Assembly (NCBI GenBank): GCA_017467205.1 | Contig: JAFTSQ010000006.1 | Span: 1 to 38,510, forward strand | Direction of reading: 5' to 3' | DNA length: 38,510 bases | From: Clostridia bacterium | GTDB lineage: Bacteria; Bacillota_A; Clostridia; Oscillospirales; CAG-272 | Position numbers and translations under genes: made by a program | In this document: positions 18,319 through 26,792 of the stretch, in pieces | Position numbering within the stretch: position 1 is the first letter of the stretch | Layout: every line of letters begins with the position of its first letter | The notes under the pieces: generated by a model | What the model saw: the letters and a program-made list of their open reading frames with translations, nothing else | Databases searched by the model: none | What the model was told of the DNA's origin: nothing

Positions 18319-19305
18319 TCAGATCGGCTCGTAATTTTTCAAGGCGTCTGCCATAGCAGCCCGAACGTCGCCATAGCTCTCTGCTGAATTTATCCTTGCG
18401 CGGAGCGCGGCAGAGCCGCGGAATGCGCGCAAAAAGAGGGCTATCTGCTTTCTCGCCTCACGCACGGCAACTCCCTCGCCCTTTTCCTCAATTGCCAAGG
18501 AAAGCTGGCGAAGCGCTACTCTAACACGCTCCTCTATGCTCACGGGTGTTGTAGCGCGCCCTTCAAGAGCCGCCGTTATCTCGGAGAAGATAAACGGATT
18601 TCCGACCGCACCGCGAGCCACCATAATACCGTCAGCACCGGTTTCGGCAAGCATATCCTTCGCATCGGCGGCGGAGCATATATCACCGTTGGCTATCACG
18701 GGTATATGCAAAGCTTGCTTTACATTTTTGATTATTTCCCTATCAGCCTTTCCCGAATACATTTCGACACGGGTGCGCCCGTGCACGCAAACCGCCGCCG
18801 CTCCGCCGCTCTCTGACGCGAGAGCGCATTCAATGGTGTTTTTATGCTCTGCATCAACCCCCGCCCGCAGTTTTACCGTGCAGGGAATATCGATGCTTTC
18901 CGTGACACTACGCACTATTTTTTCTATAAGCTCGGGCGAGCGCATCAGTGCGCTTCCCTCTCCGTTTGAGAAAACCTTATTGACGGGGCAACCCATATTT
19001 ATATCTATTGCGACCGGGGCGACGCCACCCTCGACCGCCCGCGACATTACCTCTGCCGCGCGCGCCATAATATCAGGCTCAGAGCCGAAGAGCTGAAGGG
19101 CTACCGCGCCCTCGTCGGAGAGAATCCTTGCAAGCGAGAAGGTCTTTTTATCGCCGTACACAACCGCCTTTGCGCTTATCATTTCGGTGACCGAATATTC
19201 AGCTCCAGCCTCGTGGCAGATGACTCTCATCGCCCTGTCCGAAAAGCCCGCCATAGGTCCGAGCATAAGTCCGTGCTTTAGCGTTATATTACCTATTTTC
19301 AGCAT
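18319..19305 (-). CDS. dus: tRNA-dihydrouridine synthase (DusB type)
   Basis: This FMN enzyme reduces uridine to dihydrouridine in tRNA D-loops. The 328 residues show GPMAGFSDRAMR near the start, the substrate-binding DINMGCPVNKVFSNGEGSALM, TVKLRAG, CVHGRTR, IANGDI and the FMN-phosphate site GADGIMVARGAVGNPFIF. The start is the ATG at 19303-19305, behind a strong GGAGGTG at 6-nt spacing; a longer open frame upstream lacks such a site. It is transcribed alone from the promoter at 19335-19363. Confidence 0.95.
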   Translation of the reverse strand: MLKIGNITLKHGLMLGPMAGFSDRAMRVICHEAGAEYSVTEMISAKAVVYGDKKTFSLARILSDEGAVALQLFGSEPDIMARAAEVMSRAVEGGVAPVAIDINMGCPVNKVFSNGEGSALMRSPELIEKIVRSVTESIDIPCTVKLRAGVDAEHKNTIECALASESGGAAAVCVHGRTRVEMYSGKADREIIKNVKQALHIPVIANGDICSAADAKDMLAETGADGIMVARGAVGNPFIFSEITAALEGRATTPVSIEERVRVALRQLSLAIEEKGEGVAVREARKQIALFLRAFRGSAALRARINSAESYGDVRAAMADALKNYEPI

Positions 19306-19334
19306 AAGAGACACCTCCCCTCGCATTTCGTTTT

Positions 19335-19363
19335 ATTTTACCACATAATACGCCCCGTGTCAA
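19335..19363 (-). promoter_or_regulatory. dus promoter
   Basis: Minus strand TTGACA (19358-19363), 17-bp spacer, TAAAAT (19335-19340), about 30 nt before the dus start codon. Confidence 0.75.
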
Positions 19364-19372
19364 GTTTTAAGC

Positions 19373-19406
19373 AAAAAACGAGGCGTCGCACTGTGCAACG
19401 CCTCGT
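19373..19406 (-). terminator. nrdD terminator
   Basis: ACGAGGCGT (19378-19386) pairs with ACGCCTCGT (19398-19406), with further GCAC/GTGC pairing inside, and is followed on the minus strand by six T. It lies 28 nt past the nrdD stop. Confidence 0.9.
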
Positions 19407-19434
19407 CTGACTTTAATTTGACTTTAATTAGAAT

Positions 19435-21609
19435 TTACAAGTGAAGAACTCTGTCCTTAATCTCCTGCGTCCTTCCCTGATTCCAATACTGCGTTCCGAT
19501 GTAGCCGCAGGTTCTGCGCGCAACGTTCATCTTCGCCTGATCTCTGTTGTGGCAGTTGGGGCACTCCCAAACGAGCTTTCCGTAATCGTCGGTCTTTATC
19601 TCTATTTCTCCGTCGTAGCCGCAAACCTGGCAATAGTCGCTCTTGGTGTTCAGCTCGGCGTACATAATGTTATCATAGATAAATCTCATAACCGAAAGAA
19701 CAGCCTCAAGGTTCTGTTGCATATTGGGAACTTCCACGTAGGAGATAGCGCCACCCGGCGAGAGCGCCTGGAACTTTGCCTCAAGCGAGAGCTTTGCAAA
19801 GGCATCCATCGGCTCGGTCACGTGAACGTGGTAGGAATTGGTGATGTAGCTCTTATCGGTAACGCCTTCGACTATGCCGAAGCGGTTCTGAAGGCACTTT
19901 GCGAACTTATATGTCGTGCTCTCAAGGGGCGTGCCGTAAAGCGAATAGTCGATATTCTCTTCAGCCTTCCACTTTGCAGTGTACTCGTTGAGCTTCTTCA
20001 TTATCTCAAGTCCGAGAGCCTCGCCCTCCGGCTCGGTGAGCTTTTTCTTATTCAGCGAGTATACGCACTCCCAAAGTCCTGCAAAGCCGAGCGAGATGGT
20101 GGAATATCCGCCGTGGAGATACTTATCAATGGTTTCACCCTTCTTGAGTCTTGTAAGCGCGCCGTACTGCCAAAGGATAGGTGCAGCGTCCGAAAGCGTG
20201 CCCGAAAGGCGCTCGTGACGGCACTGAAGCGCGCGGTGGCAGAGCTCCATACGCTCGTCGAATATCTGCCAGAACTTATCCATATCGCCCTTTGCGCTAA
20301 GTCCGATATCAACGAGGTTGACGGTTACGACGCCCTGATTGAATCTGCCGTAATACTTCGGCTTGCCGTCCTCGTCTATATAGGGGGTGAGGAAGCTGCG
20401 GCAGCCCATACAGGTGTAGCAGTGACCCTCGCCGTTCTTATCTATCTTATTCTGAAGCATTACCTTCTCGGAGATATAGTCGGGAACCATTCTCTTTGCG
20501 GTGCACTTTGCGGCAAGCTCGGTGAGGTAGTAATACTCCGAATCGGGATTGATGTTCTGCTCCTCAAGAACGTATATGAGCTTGGGGAATGCGGGGGTAA
20601 TCCAAACGCCCTTTTCGTTCTTTACACCGCGATAGCGCTGGAGGAGAGTTTCCTCAATAATGAGGGCAAGGTCAGCCTTTTCCCTCTCGTTCTTTGCTTC
20701 GCCAAGGTACATAAATACCGTGATGAAGGGAGCTTGTCCGTTAGTGGTAAGAAGGGTTACAACCTGATACTGAATGCACTGCACTCCGCGGCGAATCTCG
20801 TCGCGAAGTCTTTTTTCGGTGATAGACACAATAGCCTCCTCGTCGGTAACTCCGACGCTCGCAAGCTCGCTCTCAACGCTCGCGCGAATCTTCTCGCGGC
20901 TTATCTGAACGAAGGGCGCGAGATGGGTAAGGCTTATCGACTGACCGCCGTACTGGTTAGAGGCAACCTGCGCGATTATCTGGGTCGCGATGTTGCAGGC
21001 GGTGGAGAAGCTGTGAGGCTTCTCTATCATAGTTCCGCTGATTACAGTGCCGTTCTGGAGCATATCCTCAAGGTTGACGAGGTCGCAGTTGTGCATATGC
21101 TGTGCAAAGTAGTCGGAGTCGTGAAAGTGGATAAGCCCCTCCTCGTGCGCCGCTACGATATCCTCGGGAAGAAGAAGTCTTCTCGTAATGTCCTTGGAAA
21201 CCTCACCCGCCATATAGTCGCGCTGTACGCTGTTTACCGCAGGGTTCTTGTTGGAGTTCTCCTGCTTTACCTCCTCGTTGTTGCACTCGATGAGGCTGAT
21301 AATCTTATCGTCGGTCGTGTTCGACTTACGAACGAGCTCTCTTTTATATCTGTAAGTGATGTACGCCTTGGCAAGCACGAACGCGCCCTTGCCCATAAGC
21401 GCAAGCTCAACCATATCCTGAACTTCCTCGACATTCGCGGATCTGTGCGTCTTGCGGCACTTTGCCTCAACGCTCTTTGCAATCTCCTCTACGTCAGCTT
21501 CACTTATTCTGTCCGACTCGCCGACAGCGGCGTTTGCTTTTCTTACGGCGTTAGCTATCTTTTCGCTGTCAAAGATAACCTCAGCGCCGTTTCTCTTGAT
21601 AAGCTTCAT
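19435..21609 (-). CDS. nrdD: Anaerobic (class III) ribonucleoside-triphosphate reductase
   Basis: NrdD makes deoxynucleotides under anaerobic conditions with a glycyl radical. The 724 residues include an N-terminal ATP-cone (about 1-95), a catalytic barrel with CMGCRSFLTPY and GVVTVNLVDIGL, a zinc site (CQVCGYDG and CPNCHNRD), and the C-terminal radical motif RRTCGYIG followed by the normal end (RVLHL). The activating enzyme NrdG is not encoded next to it, neither downstream (dus follows) nor elsewhere in the window. The ATG at 21607-21609 is preceded by AGGAAAGG. The long leader contains a hairpin plus T-run, suggesting attenuation. Confidence 0.97.
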   Translation of the reverse strand: MKLIKRNGAEVIFDSEKIANAVRKANAAVGESDRISEADVEEIAKSVEAKCRKTHRSANVEEVQDMVELALMGKGAFVLAKAYITYRYKRELVRKSNTTDDKIISLIECNNEEVKQENSNKNPAVNSVQRDYMAGEVSKDITRRLLLPEDIVAAHEEGLIHFHDSDYFAQHMHNCDLVNLEDMLQNGTVISGTMIEKPHSFSTACNIATQIIAQVASNQYGGQSISLTHLAPFVQISREKIRASVESELASVGVTDEEAIVSITEKRLRDEIRRGVQCIQYQVVTLLTTNGQAPFITVFMYLGEAKNEREKADLALIIEETLLQRYRGVKNEKGVWITPAFPKLIYVLEEQNINPDSEYYYLTELAAKCTAKRMVPDYISEKVMLQNKIDKNGEGHCYTCMGCRSFLTPYIDEDGKPKYYGRFNQGVVTVNLVDIGLSAKGDMDKFWQIFDERMELCHRALQCRHERLSGTLSDAAPILWQYGALTRLKKGETIDKYLHGGYSTISLGFAGLWECVYSLNKKKLTEPEGEALGLEIMKKLNEYTAKWKAEENIDYSLYGTPLESTTYKFAKCLQNRFGIVEGVTDKSYITNSYHVHVTEPMDAFAKLSLEAKFQALSPGGAISYVEVPNMQQNLEAVLSVMRFIYDNIMYAELNTKSDYCQVCGYDGEIEIKTDDYGKLVWECPNCHNRDQAKMNVARRTCGYIGTQYWNQGRTQEIKDRVLHL

Positions 21610-21673
21610 GGTCTTTTCCTTTCCTAAAGTCTTTATTTTTATTTTAATAAATCACACAAAGCCCCTTGGGTTG

Positions 21674-21695
21674 AAAAAACGCCGAGAAATCGGCG
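21674..21695 (-). terminator. Terminator-like hairpin in the nrdD leader
   Basis: In the nrdD 5' leader, CGCCGA and TCGGCG (21680-21695) form a 6-bp stem with a 4-nt loop, directly followed on the minus strand by TTTTTT (21674-21679). It lies between the promoter and the start codon. An ACCGAC/GTCGGT stem (around 21722-21746) lies upstream of it. This arrangement fits transcription attenuation; no known riboswitch class was recognised. Confidence 0.55.
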
Positions 21696-21752
21696 CTAAA
21701 GCTTCCTTTTGGGCAACAAGACCGACAACGCCTAAACGATGTCGGTGACAAT

Positions 21753-21780
21753 ATTATACCATATCTTGTGAAAAAGTCAA
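21753..21780 (-). promoter_or_regulatory. nrdD promoter
   Basis: Minus strand TTGACT (21775-21780), 16-bp spacer, TATAAT (21753-21758) with an extended TGG. The start codon is about 140 nt downstream. Confidence 0.75.
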
Positions 21781-22091
21781 TACCTAATCTCAAGATATTG
21801 TGATTTTTCTAATATTTTACAATTTGTGATAAAACGGATATTTTGTACTAAAAAATTTTGTTTTTTTGGTGATTTTAATGCTTGATTTTTTTTCACTTTA
21901 CGATAATTTGAGGCAGACTTTGGCGGCACTTGTTTAGTTTCTACAAAAACCGACCGTTTTTTTCTACTTAATTCTCAATTGAAAAATGGAAAAGTTTCCG
22001 TATTAAAGAAATATTATCAGCTATAACTATAAATGTTCACAAATTTCTTGTATAATAGGTAAGATACTAAATAAAGAAGGATTAAAAGTAA

Positions 22092-24860
22092 ATGCTTTCA
22101 CTCAAGGGTATAAAGAAGGATTACCTGACCTCGTCGGAAACCGTGCACGCGCTTCGCGGTGTTGACATCGCCTTCCGTCAGCACGAGTTCGTGTCCATCC
22201 TCGGACCGTCCGGCTGCGGTAAGACGACGCTACTTAACATAATAGGAGGCCTTGACCACTACACCTCGGGCGACCTCGTAATAAACGGAAGGAGCACCAA
22301 GTCGTACGGCGATCGAGACTGGGACGTATACAGAAACCACCGCGTCGGCTTCATCTTCCAGAGCTACAACCTCATTCCGCATCAGACGGTGCTCGGCAAC
22401 GTTGAGCTCGCGCTCACCATTGCGGGAATCTCACGCGAGGAGAGAATAGAGCGCTCGAGGCGCGCTCTTGACAGAGTCGGCCTTGCTGACCAATACTACA
22501 AAAAACCGAATCAGCTCTCGGGCGGTCAGTGCCAGAGAGTTGCAATAGCCCGCGCCCTCGTCAACGACCCCGAGATACTTCTTGCCGACGAGCCTACCGG
22601 CGCGCTCGACACCGTAACGAGCGTGCAGATAATGGACCTTATCCGCGAGATAGCGAACGAGCGCCTGGTTATAATGGTAACCCACAACCCCGAGCTTGCA
22701 GAAAGCTATTCCACCCGTATAGTCAAGCTCCTCGACGGTAACGTCGTTGAGGATTCCGACCCCTTCTCCTTTGAAGAAGAGGCGGCGGAGTGCGCCGCTC
22801 TTGCCGAGCTTGAGGCAAAGCGCGAGCGTGAGGAGGCTGCGGCTCTTCCCGAAAGTCAGAAAAAGGCGAAGAAAAAGAAGAAGGAACGGGCAAAGATGTC
22901 CTTCAGGACGGCGTTTATGCTCTCGGCTCGAAACCTGTTCTCGAAAAGAGGCAGAACCGCGCTCGTCGGAATTGCCGGCTCGATAGGAATTATCGGTATT
23001 GCAATGGTGCTTGCCTTCTCGGCGGGAATCAAGGGCTACGTCGCCTCAATGCAGGACGATATGCTCTCCGGCAACCCGATAGTCATAAAGGAAACCGCCT
23101 ACGATATTGAGTCGCTCTCGAATATGATGGACGCGACCCTCGACGGCGAAATCAAGCACGAGCCGAGTAAGGTTTTCGTCAAGTCGCTTATCGAATACTT
23201 AATAAAGACCCAGAACGCCACCGAGTCGATAATGATTGAGAATACCATAACGAAGGAATACGTTAAGTACGTTCTCGCTATGAATCCCGAATACTATCGG
23301 GCTATTCTCCTCGACTACGGAGTTGACGTTACGAACAATATCTACACCGAATTCAAGGAAGGTGCGGACTCGGATGGTCGCGGTATGTCAATTTCCGCGA
23401 TAACCAACCTCTACACCGCGCTTCTCGGCGAGGCGGGCTACGCGCAGTACGCGCCCTACGTCAGCGCCGTCGTATCATCCTTCCAGCAAGCGCCGAATAG
23501 CGAGGATTACATCAAAGAGCAGTACGATGTTCACGGTAAGATTGCCTCGGGCAAGGGCGAGATAATGCTCGTTCTTGACCAGAACGACCAGCTGACAGAC
23601 GTTCTGCTTGCCAACCTCGGCTACTACACGCAGGATGAGTTCCTCAAGATAGTTGACGTTGCAAACGAGGGCGAGGGCACGTACAAGGACTCCTTCACCT
23701 ACTCCGAGCTTCTCGGTAAAGGCTTCACCTGGTATCCGAACGGCACCGTGTTCGAAAAGAACACCGACCAGACCACCGCTATGCTCAAGCCCTTCAATTA
23801 CAGTCCATACTCCGACGGCTTCTCGGACGAGGGCAAGGTAGAGCTCACCGTCGTCGGCATTCTCACGCCGAAGGACACTGTTTCCTACGGATGCTTAAAG
23901 TCCGGCATTTATTACACCGAGGCGCTCACCGACCACATTCTCTCGGTCAGCGCCGACTCCGAGATAGCAGAATATATCGGCGCGCTTGAGGGTCAGAAGC
24001 TCAACTCTATGACCGCAGGCGGTATGAATATGGGTATCTACTACGACCTTGAGTACACCTACGAGGGCGAAGAGAAAACAGCGTTGGCGTTCGTCGGCGA
24101 GAGCTTGGACGCATCTGCTGTCATCTCCGGAATGATGAGCGGCGGCTCTGCGGGCGGTGCAACCGGCGGATCAGGCGGTGCGGCAGGCGGTGCAACCGGC
24201 GGCGCGTCGGGTATGGCAAGTATGACGAGTATGAAGATACTCTCGCTTCGAAGCGTGGGCGGCGACTCGCTTGCAAACGGCATTTCGATATACCCCGTCA
24301 GCTTCAACGACAAGGGCCTCGTTACCGACTATCTTGACGCTTGGAACGACGACGGCTCGATAACCGTTGACGGCAACCTGGTGAATAACCGCTCGGATAT
24401 AACCTATACCGACACACTTGAGCTCATAATAACCATCATCAACACGATGATAGACATAATTTCCTACGGTCTTATCGCCTTTACCTCGGTATCCTTGGTC
24501 GTTTCGACTGTTATGATAGGAATTATAACCTACGTATCAGTCGTTGAGAGAATCAAGGAAATAGGCGTTATCCGCGCACTTGGCGGACGCAAAAAGGACG
24601 TCAGCCACCTCTTCAATGCGGAAACCTTCATTATAGGTCTTCTTGCAGGTCTTTTTGGCGTCGGCGTTACCTATCTTATCTCCGCCGTTGTCAACGTCGT
24701 GCTCTATAACCTCACGGGAATTCGCAATATTGCAGCCCTTCCCTTGACCCAGGCATTCTGGCTCGTTGTGCTCAGCGTTTCCCTGACGCTCATTTCGGGA
24801 CTTATACCGGCAAGAAGCGCGGCTAACAAGGACCCCGTCGTTGCACTGCGTACAGAATAA
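22092..24860 (+). CDS. Fused ABC transporter ATP-binding/permease protein (MacB/FtsX type)
   Basis: This 922-residue protein joins an ABC ATPase to an FtsX-like permease. The ATPase (1-230) has Walker A GPSGCGKT (38-45), signature LSGGQ (141-145) and Walker B ILLADEPTGALD (161-172), closest to the LolD/MacB class. A charged Lys/Glu linker (about 235-270) leads to a first membrane helix (GIAGSIGIIGIAMVLAFSAG), a large extracellular domain of about 450 residues, and three C-terminal helices with the FtsX core VVERIKEIGVIRALGGRKKD. Such proteins usually export peptides, antibiotics or lipoproteins, or act mechanically. No partner subunit or two-component system is adjacent. The extracellular part has a Gly/Ala/Ser-rich stretch at about residues 684-714 made of a duplicated unit. 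AAGAAGG lies 11 nt before the ATG. Confidence 0.92.
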   Translation: MLSLKGIKKDYLTSSETVHALRGVDIAFRQHEFVSILGPSGCGKTTLLNIIGGLDHYTSGDLVINGRSTKSYGDRDWDVYRNHRVGFIFQSYNLIPHQTVLGNVELALTIAGISREERIERSRRALDRVGLADQYYKKPNQLSGGQCQRVAIARALVNDPEILLADEPTGALDTVTSVQIMDLIREIANERLVIMVTHNPELAESYSTRIVKLLDGNVVEDSDPFSFEEEAAECAALAELEAKREREEAAALPESQKKAKKKKKERAKMSFRTAFMLSARNLFSKRGRTALVGIAGSIGIIGIAMVLAFSAGIKGYVASMQDDMLSGNPIVIKETAYDIESLSNMMDATLDGEIKHEPSKVFVKSLIEYLIKTQNATESIMIENTITKEYVKYVLAMNPEYYRAILLDYGVDVTNNIYTEFKEGADSDGRGMSISAITNLYTALLGEAGYAQYAPYVSAVVSSFQQAPNSEDYIKEQYDVHGKIASGKGEIMLVLDQNDQLTDVLLANLGYYTQDEFLKIVDVANEGEGTYKDSFTYSELLGKGFTWYPNGTVFEKNTDQTTAMLKPFNYSPYSDGFSDEGKVELTVVGILTPKDTVSYGCLKSGIYYTEALTDHILSVSADSEIAEYIGALEGQKLNSMTAGGMNMGIYYDLEYTYEGEEKTALAFVGESLDASAVISGMMSGGSAGGATGGSGGAAGGATGGASGMASMTSMKILSLRSVGGDSLANGISIYPVSFNDKGLVTDYLDAWNDDGSITVDGNLVNNRSDITYTDTLELIITIINTMIDIISYGLIAFTSVSLVVSTVMIGIITYVSVVERIKEIGVIRALGGRKKDVSHLFNAETFIIGLLAGLFGVGVTYLISAVVNVVLYNLTGIRNIAALPLTQAFWLVVLSVSLTLISGLIPARSAANKDPVVALRTE

Positions 24861-24879
24861 AAAGCAGCCCGGGGCGAAC

Positions 24880-24920
24880 GGATTTAGAGCAGAAATTTTC
24901 CAACCAAATACTCAAAAAAG
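24880..24920 (+). repeat. Intergenic module, copy 1
   Basis: It contains GGATTTAGAGCAGAAAT (24880-24896) and AACCAAATACTCAAAAAAG (24902-24920), immediately followed by a hairpin. The same two blocks recur in order at 24982 and 25186 with a few changes. Confidence 0.6.
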
Positions 24921-24926
24921 CGAAAA

Positions 24927-24962
24927 GAGGGTAGCTCAAGTTGCAAAACTTTAGCTACCCTC
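24927..24962 (+). terminator. Hairpin after the ABC transporter
   Basis: GAGGGTAGCT and AGCTACCCTC form a 10-bp stem with extra AGTT/AACT pairing inside. No T-run follows on the plus strand; a T-rich run follows on the minus side. It may stop plus-strand transcription or protect its 3' end. Confidence 0.5.
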
Positions 24963-24981
24963 GAATGCTTTGGGGATAGGG

Positions 24982-25203
24982 GGATTTGGAGCGAAAATCG
25001 TCGGCTGACGTAGCGAAGCGGCGTGAGGGTCTTGAATGACAGTCTAAATGACTGTCAGACCCCGAGCGTGACCGAGCCGCAGCGAGACCGAGAGGTGTAC
25101 GAGCGTACACCGAGCGAGGAAACGGCGATAGAAAACAAAATATTAATCAAATCGAAGAAAACCGCAGGTTTTCAACCTTAATTCTAACCCAATACTCAAA
25201 AAG
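24982..25203 (+). repeat. Intergenic module, copy 2, with an insertion of about 185 bp
   Basis: GGATTTGGAGCGAAAAT (24982-24998) and AACCCAATACTCAAAAAG (25186-25203) match the two blocks of copy 1. In copy 1 they are 5 nt apart; here 187 nt lie between them, holding the structured element at 24997-25129 and an AAAACC/GGTTTT hairpin at 25158-25172. Confidence 0.6.
24997..25129. other. Multibranched palindromic element
   Basis: Nested inverted repeats close the element. The outer arms are ATCGTCG (24997-25003) and CGGCGAT (25123-25129). Inside are GCGGC/GCCGC (25018-25022, 25076-25080), then GGGTC/GACCC enclosing TGACAGTC/GACTGTCA (25037-25057), and separately GGTGTAC/GTACACC (25094-25111). Short GAGCG and GACCGAG words recur. 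There is no open reading frame of note. It could be a REP/MITE-like mobile element or a structured RNA. Confidence 0.55.
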
Positions 25204-25239
25204 AAATAGCGAGGTACAGAAATCTATACCTCGCTATTT
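25204..25239 (-). terminator. nagB terminator
   Basis: A perfect 13-bp stem (AAATAGCGAGGTA with TACCTCGCTATTT) and a 10-nt loop, followed on the minus strand by CTTTTT. T-rich sequence also follows on the plus strand, so it may be bidirectional. Confidence 0.85.
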
Positions 25240-25274
25240 TGTTTTCGGTTGCGCCCAAATGCGCCAGCCCCAAT

Positions 25275-26060
25275 TTATTTCTCGTTCTTATAAATCTCCT
25301 TAAAGTACTTGTAGGTATCAACCTTAAGCTCTCCGCAAGCCGCCTCGTCACAAGCGATAATTCCATCCTTATGAAGCTGAAGTGCGCTTATCGTCCAAGC
25401 GTGGTCAACTCCGCCCTCAACGCAATGGCGGAGAGCGCGAGCCTTATTGTGTCCGCTTATCAGAAGCAGGACCTGCTTGGCATCGCAAACCGTGCCTACG
25501 CCAACCGAAAGCGCAGTTTTCGGAACTTTATTCACGTCGCCGCCGAAGAAGCGGGAATTAACTATCAAGGTGTCCTCGGTAAGTGCGCGGATACCGGTTC
25601 TTGAATTCAGCGAGGTAAAGGGCTCGTTGAAGGCAATATGGCCGTCAACTCCGCTGCCGCCAAGGAAGAGGTCAATGCCGCCAAAAGAGGCAATTTTTTC
25701 CTCGTAGCGAAGGCACTCGGCTTCCAAATCAGATGCCATACCGTCGAGAATATTGATGTTCTCTCTCGGAATGTCGATGTGATTGAAGAAGTTATCGTGC
25801 ATAAAATACCAATAGCTCTGGTCGTGCTCCTTGGGCAAGCCGACGTATTCATCCATATTGAAGGTAACCACGTTTTTGAACGAAACCTTGCCTGCTTTAT
25901 TCATTTCAATAAGCCTTTTGTAAACGCCGAGGGGCGAGGAGCCCGTAGGCAAGCCGAGCACGAAGGGAGTGCTCTCGCCGTGAGCGTTTATAGCGTCGGC
26001 AATATGCTGTGCCGCCCATTCGCTCATTGCGTCGTAATTTTCTTTGATAATAAGTTTCAT
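25275..26060 (-). CDS. nagB: Glucosamine-6-phosphate deaminase
   Basis: NagB converts glucosamine-6-phosphate to fructose-6-phosphate and ammonia, feeding amino sugars into glycolysis. The 261 residues show the substrate loop [22 protein letters not shown] with the catalytic Asp, and [11 protein letters not shown] with the catalytic His and Glu. The start is the ATG at 26058-26060 with GGAGG at 26071-26075; the open frame continues upstream without a ribosome site. nagA and other amino-sugar genes are not adjacent; the gene is monocistronic. Confidence 0.96.
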   Translation of the reverse strand: MKLIIKENYDAMSEWAAQHIADAINAHGESTPFVLGLPTGSSPLGVYKRLIEMNKAGKVSFKNVVTFNMDEYVGLPKEHDQSYWYFMHDNFFNHIDIPRENINILDGMASDLEAECLRYEEKIASFGGIDLFLGGSGVDGHIAFNEPFTSLNSRTGIRALTEDTLIVNSRFFGGDVNKVPKTALSVGVGTVCDAKQVLLLISGHNKARALRHCVEGGVDHAWTISALQLHKDGIIACDEAACGELKVDTYKYFKEIYKNEK

Positions 26061-26108
26061 ATTCACGAATCCTCCTAATATTATATACTGTATTAAACGC
26101 ACACCAAG

Positions 26109-26137
26109 ATTATACCACTTATGAAGCGATTTGTAAA
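26109..26137 (-). promoter_or_regulatory. nagB promoter
   Basis: Minus strand TTTACA (26132-26137), 17-bp spacer, TATAAT (26109-26114) with an extended TGG. Confidence 0.7.
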
Positions 26138-26208
26138 GACCGTTTGGCATATTTTCGAAAAGCCGCCGCCAAAAATCGAGTGTTTTTTCCTCTACTAATT
26201 ATTTTTGA

Positions 26209-26237
26209 TTGACAATATTATCTAAATGAGTTATAAT
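26209..26237 (+). promoter_or_regulatory. Promoter of the DUF1273/P-type ATPase operon
   Basis: TTGACA (26209-26214), 17-bp spacer, TATAAT (26232-26237); both hexamers are perfect. The start codon is 42 nt downstream. Confidence 0.85.
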
Positions 26238-26279
26238 TAATCTTAGTCTAAATCTATATCAACGGAGTAGGACGAACAA

Positions 26280-26792
26280 ATGAAAGATATAAGCTGCTGC
26301 TTTACAGGACACAGGGTTATTCCCAAGGAGGATTACGAGGCGGTCAAGGAAAGAATGTGGCAGGCTATCACCAATCTCGTTGAGCACGGGTATTCCCGAT
26401 TTATCACGGGCGGCGCTCTCGGATTTGATACGCTTGCGGCAAAGGCTATTCTCTACGCTAAAAAGAAATTTCCCCACCTTCACCTCATCCTCGCAATTCC
26501 CTGCCCCGACCAAGCTAAATATTGGCGCGCCGAGGATATTTCGGTCTACAATTCAATAAAGGAATGTGCCGACGAGGTAATACTCGTGTCGGAGGCGTAC
26601 GACGGCGGCTGTATGCACAGGCGCAACAGATTTATGGTTGAGCACAGCAGCGTTTGCATAGCCTATCTCAAAAAGTCGCGAGGCGGCACGGCGTACACCG
26701 TCGCTCGCGCAAACGCGGCAGGCCTCAAGGTTATAAACGTAGCCACGGAGGACGAGCGGGTAATAACACTGAATACGGAGATTTTCAAATGA
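26280..26792 (+). CDS. DUF1273 (YpsA-like, SLOG superfamily) protein
   Basis: This 170-residue protein has the DUF1273 pattern: CCFTGHRVIP at the start, ITGGALGFDTLAA as the glycine-rich Rossmann-like turn, AIPCPDQAKYW, and the C-terminal GGTAYTVARANAAGLKVINV. SLOG proteins are thought to bind nucleotides or nucleotide-derived ligands; B. subtilis YpsA has been linked to cell division, but the molecular role is not known. The stop overlaps the next start (ATGA), so it is translationally coupled to a P-type ATPase. A regulatory or ligand-sensing role for that pump is inference. Confidence 0.88.
   Translation: MKDISCCFTGHRVIPKEDYEAVKERMWQAITNLVEHGYSRFITGGALGFDTLAAKAILYAKKKFPHLHLILAIPCPDQAKYWRAEDISVYNSIKECADEVILVSEAYDGGCMHRRNRFMVEHSSVCIAYLKKSRGGTAYTVARANAAGLKVINVATEDERVITLNTEIFK

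Larger units (their letters stand above)
21610..22091. other. Divergent intergenic region between nrdD and the ABC transporter
   Basis: No gene in 482 bp. On the minus side are the nrdD promoter and a leader of about 140 nt. The plus side is A/T-rich and carries a TATAAT at 22051-22056 about 35 nt before the transporter start; no good -35 stands at 17 bp, so that promoter is weak or activator-dependent. Confidence 0.6.

Noticed and set aside
19441..21627. 728-codon plus-strand open frame opposite nrdD
   Set aside because: It mirrors nrdD almost end to end and has no independent motif or start signal.
24861..25274. CRISPR array
   Set aside because: Palindromes are present, but there are only two imperfect module copies, no regular repeat-spacer period and no cas gene.
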